In this document: in pieces, positions 1-15,200 of the stretch | Layout of the letters: each line of letters starts with the position of its first letter | Position numbering within the stretch: position 1 is the stretch's first letter | Source: Aphis gossypii | Lineage: Eukaryota; Arthropoda; Insecta; Hemiptera; Aphididae | NCBI RefSeq assembly: GCF_020184175.1 | Contig: NC_065532.1 | Location: forward strand, 39,494,287-39,558,286 | DNA: 64,000 nucleotides | Reading direction: 5' to 3' | Translations under genes and position numbers: made by a program | The notes under the pieces: model-generated | The model's input: only the letters and a program-made list of their open reading frames with translations | The model's database searches: none | What the model was told of the DNA's origin: nothing

Positions 1-1203
1 CTATTCCCAAATGCAAAGTTTGCTAAAAAAAGTGTACCAGTGATTGTACGGTTCAAATCAAGACTTGAGTACTTCCCATCATACCTTCTATAAGCTGTAA
101 TTGTAAGCCAAAATAAACATACAAATCAATAGGTAATTTTAGATTCTGAAGGGAGAAATAAAAATATATTAGTTTTACAATGATGAGGTTTTTTTTTTTG
201 CGTCTGAAGACACTTTACATAATAGAAAAAACTGTACCAATCTTCAATTTTGAAAGACGTACAAATTAGATTTAGTTTGTAAACTAAGGAAGTGAAAAGT
301 ATATGAAAAATAAAAAAATCAGATTATTCTTAGTACTTAATAATTAGAACACAAAAATAAGATTATGAAAAAATGGGAGTATTTACACAAGGCGCAACAC
401 AAGTTTTCGATTAAATCGATTTTGTTTTTTTGTTGTAATAATTCAGAAAATAACAATTGTGGTAAATACTTGATATTTTTACCAAATATTTGAAATATTT
501 GTTTTATCGTTTTATAGACATGATAACATTTACAAAAACTTTTTTGTGGTATTTTTATAGATATCATTTGAAATTGTTTACTTTTTCAATTTATATTGAT
601 ACCTAATTTTTGTTTGTAAATAAAAACTTTAAAAATTTAATATTTAATTTTCTCAAATTAAAAAAACATTAATTAATATTATAATAAGCATAGAATATAA
701 TATTATAATAAATAATAATGCATGCAATGTTATTTTTGAAAAACATCAGTTTAATCTACCTATAGTAATACTAATAATAATATAAATTATTTTACTAACA
801 TTATAGGTAAATAACTCCTGGTCTGAATCGTTATTTTTAATATCATATATAAATTTATAATGCTACTATAGTACTATTTTATTATTGATTTCTAGCACAT
901 CCATTAAAGGGACTACTGCAGTGATAGAGTATATCAATTAAACTATATACGAGTATATTAAACAGCAAAGTAAATCACTTGTTTTTTATATGAATTTTTC
1001 TTAAATTTCTCTACTTCAATACTTCGTATAATACTATACAGATTCATTGTTTTAATAAAATACACCTATTCAGTGGAAAACAGATGCATACTTGAAATTA
1101 AATTGCGTAAGACGTAATTTTTCTTATGATAAGAAATTTAAAAATGTATTTTTAAAATAAATACATGTTTTAAAATTAAATTCGAAATTATTTTTAATAT
1201 AGG

Positions 1204-1362
1204 CAGAGCTGTGTCAATTAATTCAGCGCCTCGGGGCAAAATTTCATTTGGGGCCACAGGTAGTAGGTATATTAAGCGCAAATAAAGACGCCCCTTTATT
1301 TTTACAAAAGTAAGACACCCGGGGGAAATTGCCCCCTTTGTCCCCCTCTTAACACGGCTCTG
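1204..1362. mobile_element. hAT-like MITE, 159 bp
   Basis: The element starts CAGAGCTGTGTCAA and its other end, read in reverse complement, starts CAGAGCCGTGTTAA: imperfect terminal inverted repeats of hAT type. It is GC-rich against its surroundings (runs of CCCC/GGGG near both ends). The flanking octamers AATATAGG (1196-1203) and TATATAGT (1363-1370) match at 6 of 8 positions, consistent with a decayed 8-bp target duplication. No transposase remains. Confidence 0.7.
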
Positions 1363-3084
1363 TATATAGTTATGCTAATAGGTAAATTCCAAAGTTCTGG
1401 AAATTAGCCAACTTTTATAATACATGCAAATTTTGATATGCATGTGTACTTTATATAGTGTATTTTTATTTATTAAAGTTGAAAGGAAACACTAACATGA
1501 TAAAATTTTGGGACGAGGAAGACATTATATCATAAAAAAAATCTCTACTTCACCTACTATTTTCTGTAAATTGTTATAAACATTTACAACAATTGAAACA
1601 TTTATCTGTCATTTTCTTATAATTTTTAACAATTTTAAGTCAGACATTGCTTTTATAATATCCTTTTTGTACCTATTAATTATTATCATTAAAACAAATA
1701 ATTTAGAAAATTATAATAGTAAACAATAGCGTATTAAATAGTGTAATTATAATCGCTATCTTCAACACAATCGTCGCTTACAAATGATAGATAAAATAAT
1801 TGATTTTTATTTTATACTGTACACATGTATTGTTTAATAAATAGTTATTAAAAAAAAGGAAAAATTCATATCTGAGTTAAACAAACATGATAAATGACTA
1901 TAAAATTCTCACAAATTAATAGTTACGAGTTACGATATCAACTTACCTAACCATGCGACTCATTATAGGACTACAAATATGCATTGTAGACTGTTACAGT
2001 TTACATACTTAAAAATAATAATATAATGTTCAACGCACTCTCGTACACTCGAAAATTCACGTCAGTCTATTATATTTATTTCAATCAGGTGAAATAAACC
2101 TAGACTAGGCTACGTTAGCCTAAATTAGGTCAGGTTTGACTTTTTTCTTAGTGTTAGAGACGGCGTAGATCGTTAATAATTCCTTCTCTCGCGGGCCATC
2201 AACGTTTATTTTCAAAACCATTACAACTTGAGTGAGTCCGTAAGGCAACCTACCTCCTATACGACTCATTGATACTTATATAATATTCTTTAAAACAATA
2301 TAATAAGTATGGTAATTTGTAATAATAATTGTTATTATTATATTAATATTATCTTCTATTAGATATCTCTTTCTTTTTTATTCTTCTTAGTTTTTTGGCT
2401 TTCATCAGTTAATTTGCATATTTTCTAACCACTTTTCACTTCTTTCTTGTCCAGAATAATCTTAACCTTGTTCTCCGAGTTTATAGCACAGTCAATTGTC
2501 ATGCAACATCTTACTCTTTTTCCACCCAGTCATCACATATAAATATATAATTCACATTCGAATAAGGTGTGTAACACATCTATTATTTTATGTCTACAGA
2601 ACTACGCTGCCAAATCCTTCTTCCCGAACCTCTTTGTGTATGCTAGAAAACTTGATGTTTTCATTTACAACAGTACTTGGAAATTTAGAATGAGTCTCTA
2701 AGGTGGTATGATTCGATATCACAGTGGTTCAACAAAAGACCCTACTATAAATTAGAAACGTTCATAAATGAACATCAAGTGATTACATCGCTGCAAAACA
2801 ACAATTAAGAAATGCCGATTTAGGAGAATAAAAGCTTAACATAATTATCTTTAGAAAGACGTTTGATGGTATACAGATGGCATTATATAATAATACTTAC
2901 ACACCACACCAAATTATAGTCAAAAGAATTCTTATAAAGATCGTAATAATAAGATGCAAAATTAGACTACGCGAATAAAACGATTAACTATCAGCACTAT
3001 TTTGTCATTTACATAAATTAAAATTTTGCTTGTACTCTATCATACCAAGTATTCCCAAAAATGTAGATAAAAGGCCACTTCGCC

Positions 3085-3330
3085 ACTAGATGTTGACACG
3101 ACCCCAGCGCTTGCGACCTCTCCTCATCTGTACACACTACACACTGTCACTCTGGCCCTGACAGGAGAATATCGAGATTAAAATGATAAGACCGCGGTAG
3201 CTCACTGTTACGAGGCAGGCAGAGCTGATATCGTGAGCAGGTTTAAATTCTGTACCGTGCGTAATTTGTTCATTTAATTTTCGATATCTATCCTATGACC
3301 GGCCACATCACGTATGGCCGCGTCAATGTA
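3085..3330. promoter_or_regulatory. GC/CpG-richer block, possible promoter or 5' exon
   Basis: Around 245 bp with clearly higher GC and many CpG dinucleotides (cgccac, agcgcttgcg, accgcggtag, gcgtaat, ggccgcgtc) inside strongly AT-rich DNA. There is no convincing open frame. In genomes of this type such islands often mark promoters or first exons, but no gene on either strand can be tied to it here. Confidence 0.25.
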
Positions 3331-6300
3331 AAATGACTGAAATAACAGTTATACCCTTCAGACAACAGCGTAAAAAAGAGAGATAACGAAAAAAGAATCC
3401 GCCAATAACAACATAATCAAGGATCTGTTTCTAGAACATCCTTAAAGTTCCAGAACCATATGTAGAACTAACGAAAATATTGCAGAGATTATAAAAAAAG
3501 TATATCTTAAATTGATAAACATACCTTCCTGTTTAACAAAGCCTATGGGCCTCACGGAGTTAAATACTTTTTTTAATCAATTAAGGTAGTTGCTATTATA
3601 ATTAAATAAGTTTAAAATTTGTATATTATTATAATAATACAAGTATAAGTATAAATAAGCTATATGTTATTTAAGTAAAAACTTTATAATTAAAGTTCAA
3701 TAAACTTATTAAATCGATTTTAATTTTCGAAATATTGTTATGATCGATTGTTTGATATTTTGATATTGTTAAAATTTAATTTCTTTTCTATTTTACTAAT
3801 ATGTAGTTAATAATTCGTAGAATACCTACTTTTATTTTAATGAGAATTGATCACAAAATATATTATTATTGATCTTAATTTAAATGACTAGTTTTCTCTA
3901 GAATACGTTTTAAATTTAAGAAACTGTATACTGTATACATACAATATAAATATATCATTATTGGTCATTACCATAAACCCCAGAGGAGTTAAAAAAATCG
4001 GTGGAATCAATTGTAATAGATAAGCTGGAACCAGCATATGAATTTGACTATTGATTAAATATAATTCTAGTTACCAAATAAAGTTATATTATTGAATATT
4101 TATAAGTAAAACATTTTTTAAATTTAAAAAACTATTTTTTTATTTAATATGTCGATTATCACTCTAAAGTCTATTACTGAATAAATCATTTTAAATAATC
4201 CTGTGTAGTAATATTTTAATTAAGTGTCTATAAAAATGTAATGAATCATTATATGTAGGTATGCATATGTTATAGCAATAACTTACTCATCATTAATAAT
4301 TAATGTCTTTATTCTGTATATAATAAATATATATATAGGTACCTATATACTTTACATATATATATATTATACTAGTATAGATGTACAATGTATTTTAGTA
4401 TTTATACTCCAGTAAAAAGCCTAATATAGAAGTATGACTAGTATGTACCTATAATGTATTTTGTACATATATGCAATATTTAAATTGAAACTATTGAGTG
4501 TACTAGCCATTGAAGTTCATAGAATTATAGAAATACATAAAATATGTCAAGGATATTAGTATTTAATAGAACATAATATAATACATAAGGTAGCTACATA
4601 GGTAGATAGTAGATACTAGGTACATCAATAGTTGTAATATATGCTAACGGGTATATGTCGGTATTAATTGTTAGACTTCAAGACTTTCTTTTTGATGTAC
4701 CATTGCCCGATAGCCCATAGCCCTTGGAATATATACTATAATATAATGATGATAAATTATTTGCAACAGACTTAGGTTATATTATAAAATATACCTAGAT
4801 TTATATTTGTATAATAAATAATTATTAATTAATAATAACAATATTATATACTGGTAGTAGTTAGATAGTTAGTAGATAATTAAATCATAGTAATTCATAA
4901 TATTATATATTATATACTCAACTTATATATAATTCAGTAAGATTTAATGAATTTAAATTTTATTAATCTTAAATATCCACAGTTTGTCTATCCAATAAAA
5001 TAGAATCTTTAAAAATATCGATTATGTTCTTAGAAAGTATTTAAATAAATTATTATGGATCTTCTTATCATTCTGTAAAATATAGTTATTTTTTTTTTAA
5101 ATTAAGTAGTAAAATAATAAACTATAATTTTAAAGTAATGTTTGTTATAAAATATCCGATACAGCTTAAACCAGTGTAAGTAATTAGAATATTAATCATT
5201 TAAATTTTTAACATTAACGGATTTTATTTACACTTCTAAAAACGGAACCTATTTCATGTGTCTCTGCGTATGTATAATAGGTATATAACAATATACATAT
5301 ACATTATACACTATAAATAACGAATTATATACAGTTCCTATACAGATAAATTTCATCTTTATCAAACTGTTAATAAATTCCATTAGCGATTAGTGTATAG
5401 GTACATTAACATAAACTATTAATTTATACTATCATTATTTTTATACAACGACACTATTTATTTCTAGTTTTCTAGGTAATTTAATATGGGGTGACCGCAT
5501 CTCCATTAGTTGTTAGATATATATTTTTTTTATGATCAGACTGTGAGTGTAGTTGAGATTATTTATCTACCCTCGATTGTCACAATTTCTATTTTTCTAG
5601 TCTGGCTATATATTCTGTCATCCAGCACGGACAACTACACGTTATTATATAACTATGACTAATGATGTACTAGAATCTAAGGTTTGGCGCCACTGAATAA
5701 AAAAACTGAGCCATGGAATTTAATAAAGAAAAAACAATTTATGATCAGAAATAAATATATACAAACGAAAATACTTGTAACTAATTTGTGTTTTTTTCCA
5801 ATGGTAAACGATACTTGCCCTCCAAGTAAAACCGGATAAGGTCGATAAGGACAACTCCAGACTACCTATAATATGCACCTTTATATTATTATTACGCATG
5901 TGTTGTATTAAGTATAAACACGTCACAACTCAAACTCATATAGTAATATGTATATTAAAAGACAGAAAATGCAAATATATATAAATCGCATTGTAATCGA
6001 TTATATATTATATTGTATGTATTATAGGTTATAGTAATAAACACGAAATGTAGCTACGGGTGTCATAATTTTATTTTTTAAATGTATTCTTTTTTTAATA
6101 CTTTGTTTTCTGGTTAATATTACTTATACCTATTAATCAAATGATTTAGTCTATCATTGTTTACAAATAATATTAGAGAGACTTAAAATGTACAAAATAG
6201 GCTAACAACCTGTTATCCTTAAATATTTAAATCATTATTATTTTTTCAAAAGAATTTTCAAACTTTGATAAGAAGACCACATAAAATATATTAAATTGTT

Positions 6301-7440
6301 GTAACATAAAAAAATTGTTTAAAAAAAAAATTAAAATGGTACGCATGTATAGGGACACTCCCAGATTGTCCCAAATAGACACAAAGTTTTTTTTTATTTG
6401 TAGATATTTTATCCTACTATTTAAAACTATCTGCAGAGATTACAGGAGTTGTATACGGGAGTATCTTGTATTCCTTGTATTCTCATTGGTATGTATTTTA
6501 AATATTTAATAAAAAGCTACATATTTTTAAATGTCTATTCCGCAAGAATATGTTTTTAGTTAATTAAAAAAATAAATTGAGATCATTAATTATTATCAAT
6601 AAATGGCATTAATATAATATGTATACTTTTAATTATTTCTTGATTAAAAAACAGTTAAAATTAAAAAGTAAAAAAACTGTTTTGAAATGTATTCAATATC
6701 TTCTATAGGAAAATATAGTGATTAAAACAGAATATGGACAATTTAGAATATATTATATACATATTAATTGCTTTGATGTCCTAAACAGAATTTCATTTAA
6801 GACAAACTATTACGGTAGTATTACAATGTACATATATAATATATATATATTATAAAGTTTATAGGTATATTTTCTAAACATTATATTATGAAAAACAAAA
6901 TGAGTAATTAACTTATTTCTTTTTTTTATTGAAAATGGACGTCTGTATTTTATACATTTATAACGTTTCTATACCTGAAATAAATTCATCAAAATGCCCA
7001 GAACGAAACAATAATAATATCATATTGTTTTTTTGTCCAATTAAAAACGCCCATTGAACATATATTTTGAATATACCTATACCAAATACCTTTATATAAA
7101 TTGTATAAGACGGTAATATTGTAAATTATAAATTTGCCATGGTTAGCAGAAAACAGCCATTTCTCTTACGATGGGGTGGTTTTATGATATATATAATTTT
7201 CTGGATTATACGATAAATTCGTTGTTTAACGTCTGTATGGCCAAAAAACAGAATACTTTCATAATAAATGCATGGTTAAACAATAAAATTGGGGTAAGCA
7301 TGTTTGGTAAAACACCTTGTATACATGTGGATATGTAGAAAATGAAAAAACTGTCCATCGGCATGCGCACAGGGCCCTGCACAACTCGTATTATTATTAT
7401 TATTATATTATATTATATTATGTATACCTTTTTCATACCG

Positions 7441-7474
7441 TTCTGACCCGCCACCGACCCGTTCCGAATGAGTG
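7441..7474 (+). other. Candidate non-coding first exon end of the SMOC gene
   Basis: A GC-richer segment ends in a strong donor (agtg|gtgagt, GT at 7475-7476), upstream of the acceptor at 9048 that opens the first coding exon. The true 5' end cannot be seen; only the donor and the CpG-rich setting support this exon. Confidence 0.3.
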
Positions 7475-7528
7475 GTGAGTATTATATATATTATTTTATT
7501 ATTATTATATATGTGTACGTTTCGTATT

Positions 7529-7573
7529 GTGTATGTGTGTGTATGTGTATGTGTGTGTGTGTGTGTGTGTTGT
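7529..7573. repeat. GT/TG microsatellite
   Basis: Imperfect GT repeat with AT interruptions, about 45 bp, followed directly by a CpG-rich stretch (tgtgcgcgag, gcgcgcagttcgg, acgcgcgccgtacg) to about 7700. It lies in the presumed 5' region of the SMOC gene. Confidence 0.85.
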
Positions 7574-9050
7574 GCGCGAGGTGGGTGTGTATATTATGTG
7601 CGCGCAGTTCGGCTCTTCTAGCTACGCGCGCCGTACGTATCGTAAGAGTATTACAGTCCGACAGTCCGTCGAGTAAACCACGACGCCGACACGAGGACGT
7701 ACATCCAATAAAAATTACGTTATTTTATATTATATTATATATTTACTGTATGTTCGTAGAATAAAAACGCCAATTTCCGTGTAGTGATTGATTCAGCATA
7801 TTAAATTTTACACCGTCTCCGTTGTTGATCTATTTAAATTATTATTATTGAATTTTTTTATTTTTAATTTACCGTGTATTTTTTTTTTCAATATTTGATA
7901 CTTTTTGTTAGTAGTTTTTTTCGATTAGAACAGTTTTTTTTTTTTAATTGAGATCGTACCTTTTTTCATCCGCGTGCGTTATGCCACATTCTCAATGATG
8001 ATAATATTATTGTGATACGATATTGTAGATATATATAGTGCATCAAGACTCGAAGATTTGCTGCAGGTACATTATAAAATATTATAACTATTAAATGAGA
8101 CTTATTACAATTTTTTTTTTTAAGTTCATAAAAAACTGTGACGAGATTTTTCACGATCAAGAAAACTAAACAAAACGCATAAATACAATCCCAGTTTATA
8201 TTCACTACCTAAATAATAATAAGGGATGGGATATCAGTAATTTTCATTTGCACATAATATACTTGATTGAAATTTAAGCAGCATTAAAAAACAACGTTAT
8301 CAGCGTCTTTTACTATTATTAAACTGACAGTAAGACCTATTAAATGCTTATAAATTTAAAATTATAACATTTCCATTGTGATTTTAATAAAAATAAAAAC
8401 GAATTATTGGAATATTAATGAATATTACATGTATTATATAGGTGTAGTATTATTAAATGTGCCTCAAAAATAATTCAAAACTAAACGATATTTTGATTAA
8501 GTATATCGGGCACCACGTTGTGACGTGTAGGATTTATGTTACACACAATTACGTATGTACTGTAATGCTGCTTAGCGACTTCGTCAACGGTTTTACTTCT
8601 AACAGTTATAACTTTCAAACAAATGTAGCGTTAAGACTCGACTACTAGTTTAGTTATAGGCCAAGATAGAAACAAAAATGGTGTTGATTTTGTTTATTAT
8701 ATTTGGAATGATCGATCACGAAAAGGTGAAAGTTTCGATGTTATTATTTCTTAATTATGACGACAATAATAATTATTAATTAATAAAAGGTATAGAAAAA
8801 AACTAGGATATATCCTCCGGATACTATACTAAAGTAGGTATACGTCTACAAAATACAGGACATATATAAATATATATAATAGGCATTTGAATTTTTTTTT
8901 TTATATCTATTGACTATTTGAAATGTCTTATGTCGATAACATGTTAAATGAGACTATAAATGTGATTCTTTTTTTCCAATTATAATATATAATATTAATC
9001 AAAGTATTACCTATATAATAATATATTGTACAATTCTTCTGATTACAGAC

Positions 9051-9101
9051 ATGCGCTCGAGGCGATTGATGCACACGTGCTACAACTGCAGTAGTCGGTA
9101 G
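9051..9101 (+). other. Upstream ORF 1 in SMOC 5' leader
   Basis: ATG two bases after the acceptor at 9048 opens a 16-codon frame closed by TAG at 9099-9101. It ends 42 nt before the main start and may reduce or regulate translation. Whether it is translated cannot be seen. Confidence 0.45.
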
Positions 9102-9123
9102 ATATAGAACACCCCGAAGAAGA

Positions 9124-9147
9124 ATGACACGTCAATTACCGTCATGA
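9124..9147 (+). promoter_or_regulatory. Upstream ORF 2 overlapping the SMOC start (ATGA)
   Basis: A seven-residue frame (MTRQLPS) whose TGA stop at 9145-9147 overlaps the main ATG at 9144-9146 by two bases, giving the tetranucleotide ATGA. Such an arrangement would allow termination-reinitiation at the SMOC start codon. Confidence 0.45.
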
Positions 9148-9230
9148 ACTTTCATTCAGTCGCTGAGCTATTGCCATGGATGTTGTTGCTATTTTCCTCG
9201 ACCGGCTTCACATCTCCCGTTCAAAACAAG
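9144..9230 (+). CDS. magu: SMOC coding exon 1: signal peptide
   Basis: 29 codons. Starts at ATG 9144, then a hydrophobic core (PWMLLLFSSTGF) typical of a secretion signal. Donor aag|gtaagc after 9230, phase 0. The exon begins further upstream at acceptor gattacag (ends 9048), so 9049-9143 is 5' leader. Confidence 0.88.
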
Positions 9231-12200
9231 GTAAGCTACTCGATGTTCTCCTTTCCGCGGTGCACAATAATTTAATATCTATAATATGTATTAAAATAAA
9301 TCCATTTCGCGTTAACTCAAAGACAATTCAGTAAATAGCAAGTTTTCAGTCGTTGAGTAGGTACAATTTTATTATATTTGCTATCAAACTTTCAGATTCG
9401 TAATAATAAGATTATTCAATGTATTGATAAATGATATTCTATATGTATGGGTACGTTTTATGTGTAACTATAAAATTTATATTTGCAATGAAAAATGCTT
9501 TACCCAAATCTCCACGCGTCTCATTTGAAATTAATTATAATCCCCAGTTAAGTAAATATATAATATCTCACTTCGAAAATTTCATTCTGGTTTTATACAA
9601 CAAAACAACACCCCCAGTTAAATAGTCGTATATACCTACAGATTTTATAACTAGGTTAATTATTATCCACGTTTCGTCTTTATACTTATACTCGACTGCA
9701 TATAGTATTATTGTATTGAATGATTTTTCGAGAGAAAAAAAGATATACCCTCAAGGATCTCGGTTCACAGGCGGCACATTGTCTGGCACGTCTCGGAATA
9801 GTTTTTATGAGGTCGATTATTAGCTGGGCGTGTCTCAAACACCTTTTCATTTATAAGCCCCCGGGTGAAAAAAAAACCATATACATGCTATATCGAGTAT
9901 GAGAAAAAAACATTGGTGCCGGCGAGTCTAGGGTTGACTTCACAATACAATCGGCACACCTGGCTCAAAGCGAGTTGTTTATGGAAAACCATTATTTATT
10001 TGTATCGAATGTTATATACCTGTACTCTGTAGTACCTACATACAACTTATCGACGATCTTTCAAAATAATTTATATCAATTAAATTTGCTTTATCTTATC
10101 TCTTATTGGTGGATCTTAAAATAAAATTAAATAATTTAAAAATTACTTAATCAAAAACTCACGAATTACTATGATATAAGCTAGTATATAACTAATGATT
10201 AACCCTCCATTGTATAGCAACTTAAGCTATAGATCTCTAAGGGCTGTGCATACTAGATATTTCTAAAAATATAATACTAAGAAAATTATGTTAAAAATTA
10301 ATTGCAGTTAACTCTATGTATCTCTATGAAAAATACAGGTTAATAACTGATTTAATGCAGTAATAAATAATAATAGATACAGCAATTATCTATTCTCAAC
10401 AATCAACATGTATATTGTCTTTATTGTTAATAATGCAAACAATCGCATTTTTATGCATACGATAATATACAATGGTTATAAATCGATATCAATATTATAA
10501 TAATTGTTATAGTTTAAATAATTTCAAGACCATTAAACACAATTATAGCAGTTCGAAATATGCCTACAAACTACACCTACTTAACAAATTATTTTTTTTT
10601 TGCACAACGAATTTAAATTTAAATTTAAAAAAAAATTAAAATATACTAACTGTAAAATTATATTTTAAAACATGAAATATACCTATTTAATTGTCCATAC
10701 CCGTGTAAGCAGGTATATATACTAATATATTATCTATTATAATATATAAATATGATGTAAATATTCGGTCCAAGTACATGATATTTATATTAATATGGTT
10801 TTAGGACGATGAAATATATTATTAGAGGGATGGATCATACGGAGTAAAGGTTAAATATTAATCCCCTATTCCAGGAAAATTTACGTATAATATACCTACT
10901 AACATATTTTATGAAAATAATTTATTAAAATTCACTTTTTATGTTTATTATTGATGAATTAAATACCCCGCAGAACACTTAGGTAATTCACGTTCATTCG
11001 TCTAACGATTGATGATTATAATTGTATTATATTATACATAATCAACTATGGGTTGAACTCACCGGGCAAAATAAAAGAATACTTGCTTTCATAATATTTT
11101 GTCTTCGATTGAAATATTCTATATTTCTAAACAATATAATACATAGCTAATATAGTCGAAAACCAGTTTTTGTCCAAATTCCTATACAATCGAATCCGTT
11201 TGCAGGACTACGTTATCGTTTTAAATGTTCAACGATTTTGCGGTGCTGCACATACGTATTTGGTATTTCGATCCCTCCCGTCCTGTAATACAACACACAT
11301 TATATTATTATCATTATATTGTGATGAGTATTCGAATATACTTATATACATTTATTGGACGTCGCCGCCGTTCTTCCGTTAACCTTTTTGGTATAGCTAG
11401 TAGGTACCTACATATATATTATAATATATCATCTCCACTTTATGGACGTTGGCCACCGCATTATATTATATGCGTATGTAAAACGAAGACGAAATGCGGT
11501 GGCGAGTAAAATTACAATGGAAACCTTTGAAAACCTGTGTGTTGTCGTATGTATCACAAAACCATAACCTTGAAAAAAAAAATTACAACCATACGCGCGT
11601 GCGCGCATCACATATACACATTTATATATATTATATACATTTATAATATTATTGCGCTCGAAGAGATTATCCAAATCGGTCGAAGATGAAAAAAGAACAC
11701 GTAATAAATCTCTAATACATATAGGTATACGGTGTATCCAATTCGAATAGTGCATTTATATTGTAAAAGTGGACCCAAATAAATCACCACCACAGGAGGA
11801 ATAAACATCCGTTACGACAGTGAAGCTGTGTTGTATTTAGGTATCTAGTATTCTTGCGACTTGATAAAAAAAAAAAAAACGAATCGTTTGTTGTATTTTT
11901 ACTTACATATAGTTATATGTATATGTAATATATATACATATAAATTTTCATATTATTGACTCTTTAAATCGACTAAAATAATACCATTATTCTTAGTACA
12001 ATACTAAGAAACTAATTTAAATATTATAATTCAATATAGGTACCTAGTTAGGTATATTTTATTCTTTTAAACTTTTAAAGTGATTTATAAACTCTGGACA
12101 CCAATGATAATATGTATGATACCATGTATACCCAAAATGCTAATTCTTAAGTTTGGAGGATTTTTTATCGTGACAAATGATAAAACACTTAGATATTAAT

Positions 12201-15200
12201 AAAAAAAATATTGCTGACAACTATTACGTCTACCCGATTTAAGTAAATATCCAGAACTTAACATTAGAAATATACATCTTATAGTTTTACAATAAAACAT
12301 TAAATACATACATTATAGTATGTTGTATACAGTTATTGAACTTGTTAAATAATTATGATCAATATTATATTATACATTACACACTAAAACTTTAACCCGG
12401 GTGTAAATATAGGTATATACTGTGTCCCAACCCGCCATAAATAGCTAAGGATGAATAATATAATATACTATATTATATATTATATATACACAATATAAAC
12501 GCATATATTCAACAGTAAGCTTTGCAAGCTTCTTAATTTTATTGGTGAAATCGTGTATGCAATTGCAGATATATACCAAGTCAGACAAGTCTTACACTTT
12601 TCAGTTCTGACAGAAACACACAATATAATACGCTCGCTCTTGTCCGTGTGTCTATATATTTTTGCATTAAATGTGTAAAGCTATAATACATATTTATTAC
12701 TACACGTACCTTATATAAATATATAATATATAACATCTGTATATTATATACCTACTGCTTTAGACGAGTACAGTCGTGGCGGCTATCCAATTAATATCAT
12801 TTAGAGGAGACCGGTTGTCGTAAAATTATCATCTTATATAGAGTTATTAATAAAACACCTATACATTATTTATGAAAGAAAAAACACAGTGTTAAAACTG
12901 GTTTATATTTCACAGTTCGCTGATCAGAGACGCACTGCAGTGTATAATATGTCGTGTAAGTAGCAGCTATATAATATATTGTAATACTGCATTATTATAC
13001 GCAGATATACTGCAATAATTTAAGAATCCGTTTTATTCTTGCGATAAATTGAAATTTGCTGGTTTGACGTCTGAAACAAAAACTTTATATTATTTTCGAA
13101 ACAAATTAAAACCAGTAAAATGATAAAAATTCTTCTTAAGATCTTAAACGATCTTTATTGGGTTTTATTGTTTTGCAAAAAACATGCAATTATACGTGTA
13201 AATCAAATTATTAGTTTCCAACCACACATAATATCCATATTCCTTACGCTTTATTGCAGTGGTGTAAGAAGACTTGCTATAGCGCCCCTGGCAAACGTAA
13301 AACCTTGACCTTTTTACTAATTAAAAAATTGATATTTTTTTTAACCTTTAATTTTACTAATTTGAAATTTCTCTAATTCTCTAGCTACGTCACTGGGCTT
13401 TATTATAAACTATTAAACTGTTTTTTTACTATTACTTAAACTTAAACTACCAACTTTCGAAATTTAGGTGCAAAAATCTAACATAATATCTATTTTTGAT
13501 TGCCTATTTAAAAAACGTTTTATCACATATAAGGAGTAATATTTTGTATTAATACTAAATAATATTTTTGGTAAACTTTTATATTATTATTATATTTTTC
13601 AATTTTTTACGGCCTACATTAATAGGTATGTGATTTCTATAATAATTAATAGGTATATGTATGAAATAAACATAATATCCTTTAAAAAACAAAATAATAT
13701 TAACCTGAAAATAAATGTTCTAAAACAAACCACAACCAAAGCAATTTATAATAGCGTGATATTAGTACTAGGTGCCATAATGCTGTCATAGGCTCTACAT
13801 TATGGAAGGCGGAGGATTATAGATGATTTTGATGAATATAAGAATTATCTTTCTAATAATGTTATATCATATAATATATTTGTACGTCATGTATCCATAG
13901 AACTTATATTAAGTATAAAATCTATGCACGTATCTCATCAATTTTTTTGATGGAAGTGGTGATTAAAACAATCCTTAGCTAGTTCCTTTAATTCAAAACC
14001 TTTTGCACCTATTACTCTGTTTAATGATAATTACTAATTATTAACTCTTAAATAATATCAATAATTCATCAATATAATACATATTATTTTGGATTATAAT
14101 TATCTTTTTTCATATTAAATAATAATATACAATCTATGTCAAAAAGAGTAAGAACCCTGAACCACAATAAGTTTTAAGTATATAATAATATGTTTATGTG
14201 ATAAACATAAAACTGATAAGTGAATAATAAGTATAAAACGAATAGATTACAATTTTACAACATAATATTGCACACATGCAAGTACCTATATAAATTTTAA
14301 TACTGGACAGTGAATTTATTTTGGTATTATCAACAATAGGTGTACCAATGTATCTTATATAACACGCTTATGAGTTATGAGTTTATGCCTGTAGTCTATC
14401 GTCTATCCACGTAGCTGGTGGATTCTAGTATACAAAAGACGATTACCTCGGGAAATTAATGAAAAAATTCGTTAAATTTTTTCCCCGAAAACCCAATTCG
14501 CTAACAAAAAAGGTCTTTTGCATTAGCATTTAACAACAAAACCAGTTTTTTCTTACATATACATAACTATAACGAGTACCTACCTAAATACGTCCAACCT
14601 ACAGCTATGCGTTCCACGTTCTTTTTCCGATTCCCGCTACAACGTCTGTAGCGATCTTATGATGGCGCCAACAAACTATATTAAAAAGCCGAAATGCATT
14701 TCAGATAATTTTTTTTCTACCCTGTCATCGTATTCTCGTTCCACCCGATAATAAAACTAGTTTCTTAAATCGTTTCTGAGTACCCGTTGTCGTAAAATAA
14801 CATTTTTTTCCATCCACCCATTGTCCGTAGTATAATATTATAATATTATTTATTACATGCAATAATATTGTAATATATTTATAGTTGTTTGTTAATTATT
14901 ATATGATATAACTATTGAAAATTAAAACAAAATGGGTACAGTCTATTACTTCATTACTGTTGAAAATATACAACAAGTTGAGAAAATAAATAACGTACAT
15001 TTTATGTATAAATATAATATTATGTTTATTATATATTATATGGGAAGTTTAACTTCCTCAAGTAAAATAAATTATTTCATGCATCTGTATTCTGTATTAT
15101 ATTGAAAAAAAACGTATCAAATAAATTATATATTAGAAATACTACATAGACGCCTAGTATCATATATAAATATTATAATAATATAAGTGTGTACGATTGT

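Larger units (their letters stand above)
1..7400. other. Non-coding stretch upstream of the SMOC gene
   Basis: AT-rich sequence with no open frame that looks coding on either strand; the few frames of 60-76 codons have low-complexity, Lys/Ile/Tyr/Phe-rich translations typical of chance in this composition. It contains a hAT-like MITE (1204-1362) and a GC/CpG-richer block (3085-3330), listed separately. Otherwise it holds AT simple sequence and short palindromes only. Confidence 0.7.

Noticed and set aside
7468..7764. 98-codon plus-strand frame over the GT repeat
   Set aside because: Translation is driven by the GT microsatellite and CpG-rich leader (Cys/Val/Tyr runs); starts at a putative 5' exon donor; no domain.
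11225..11755. Frames of 94 and 108 codons on opposite strands
   Set aside because: No domain, no splice support, composition like translated intron; inside SMOC intron 1.
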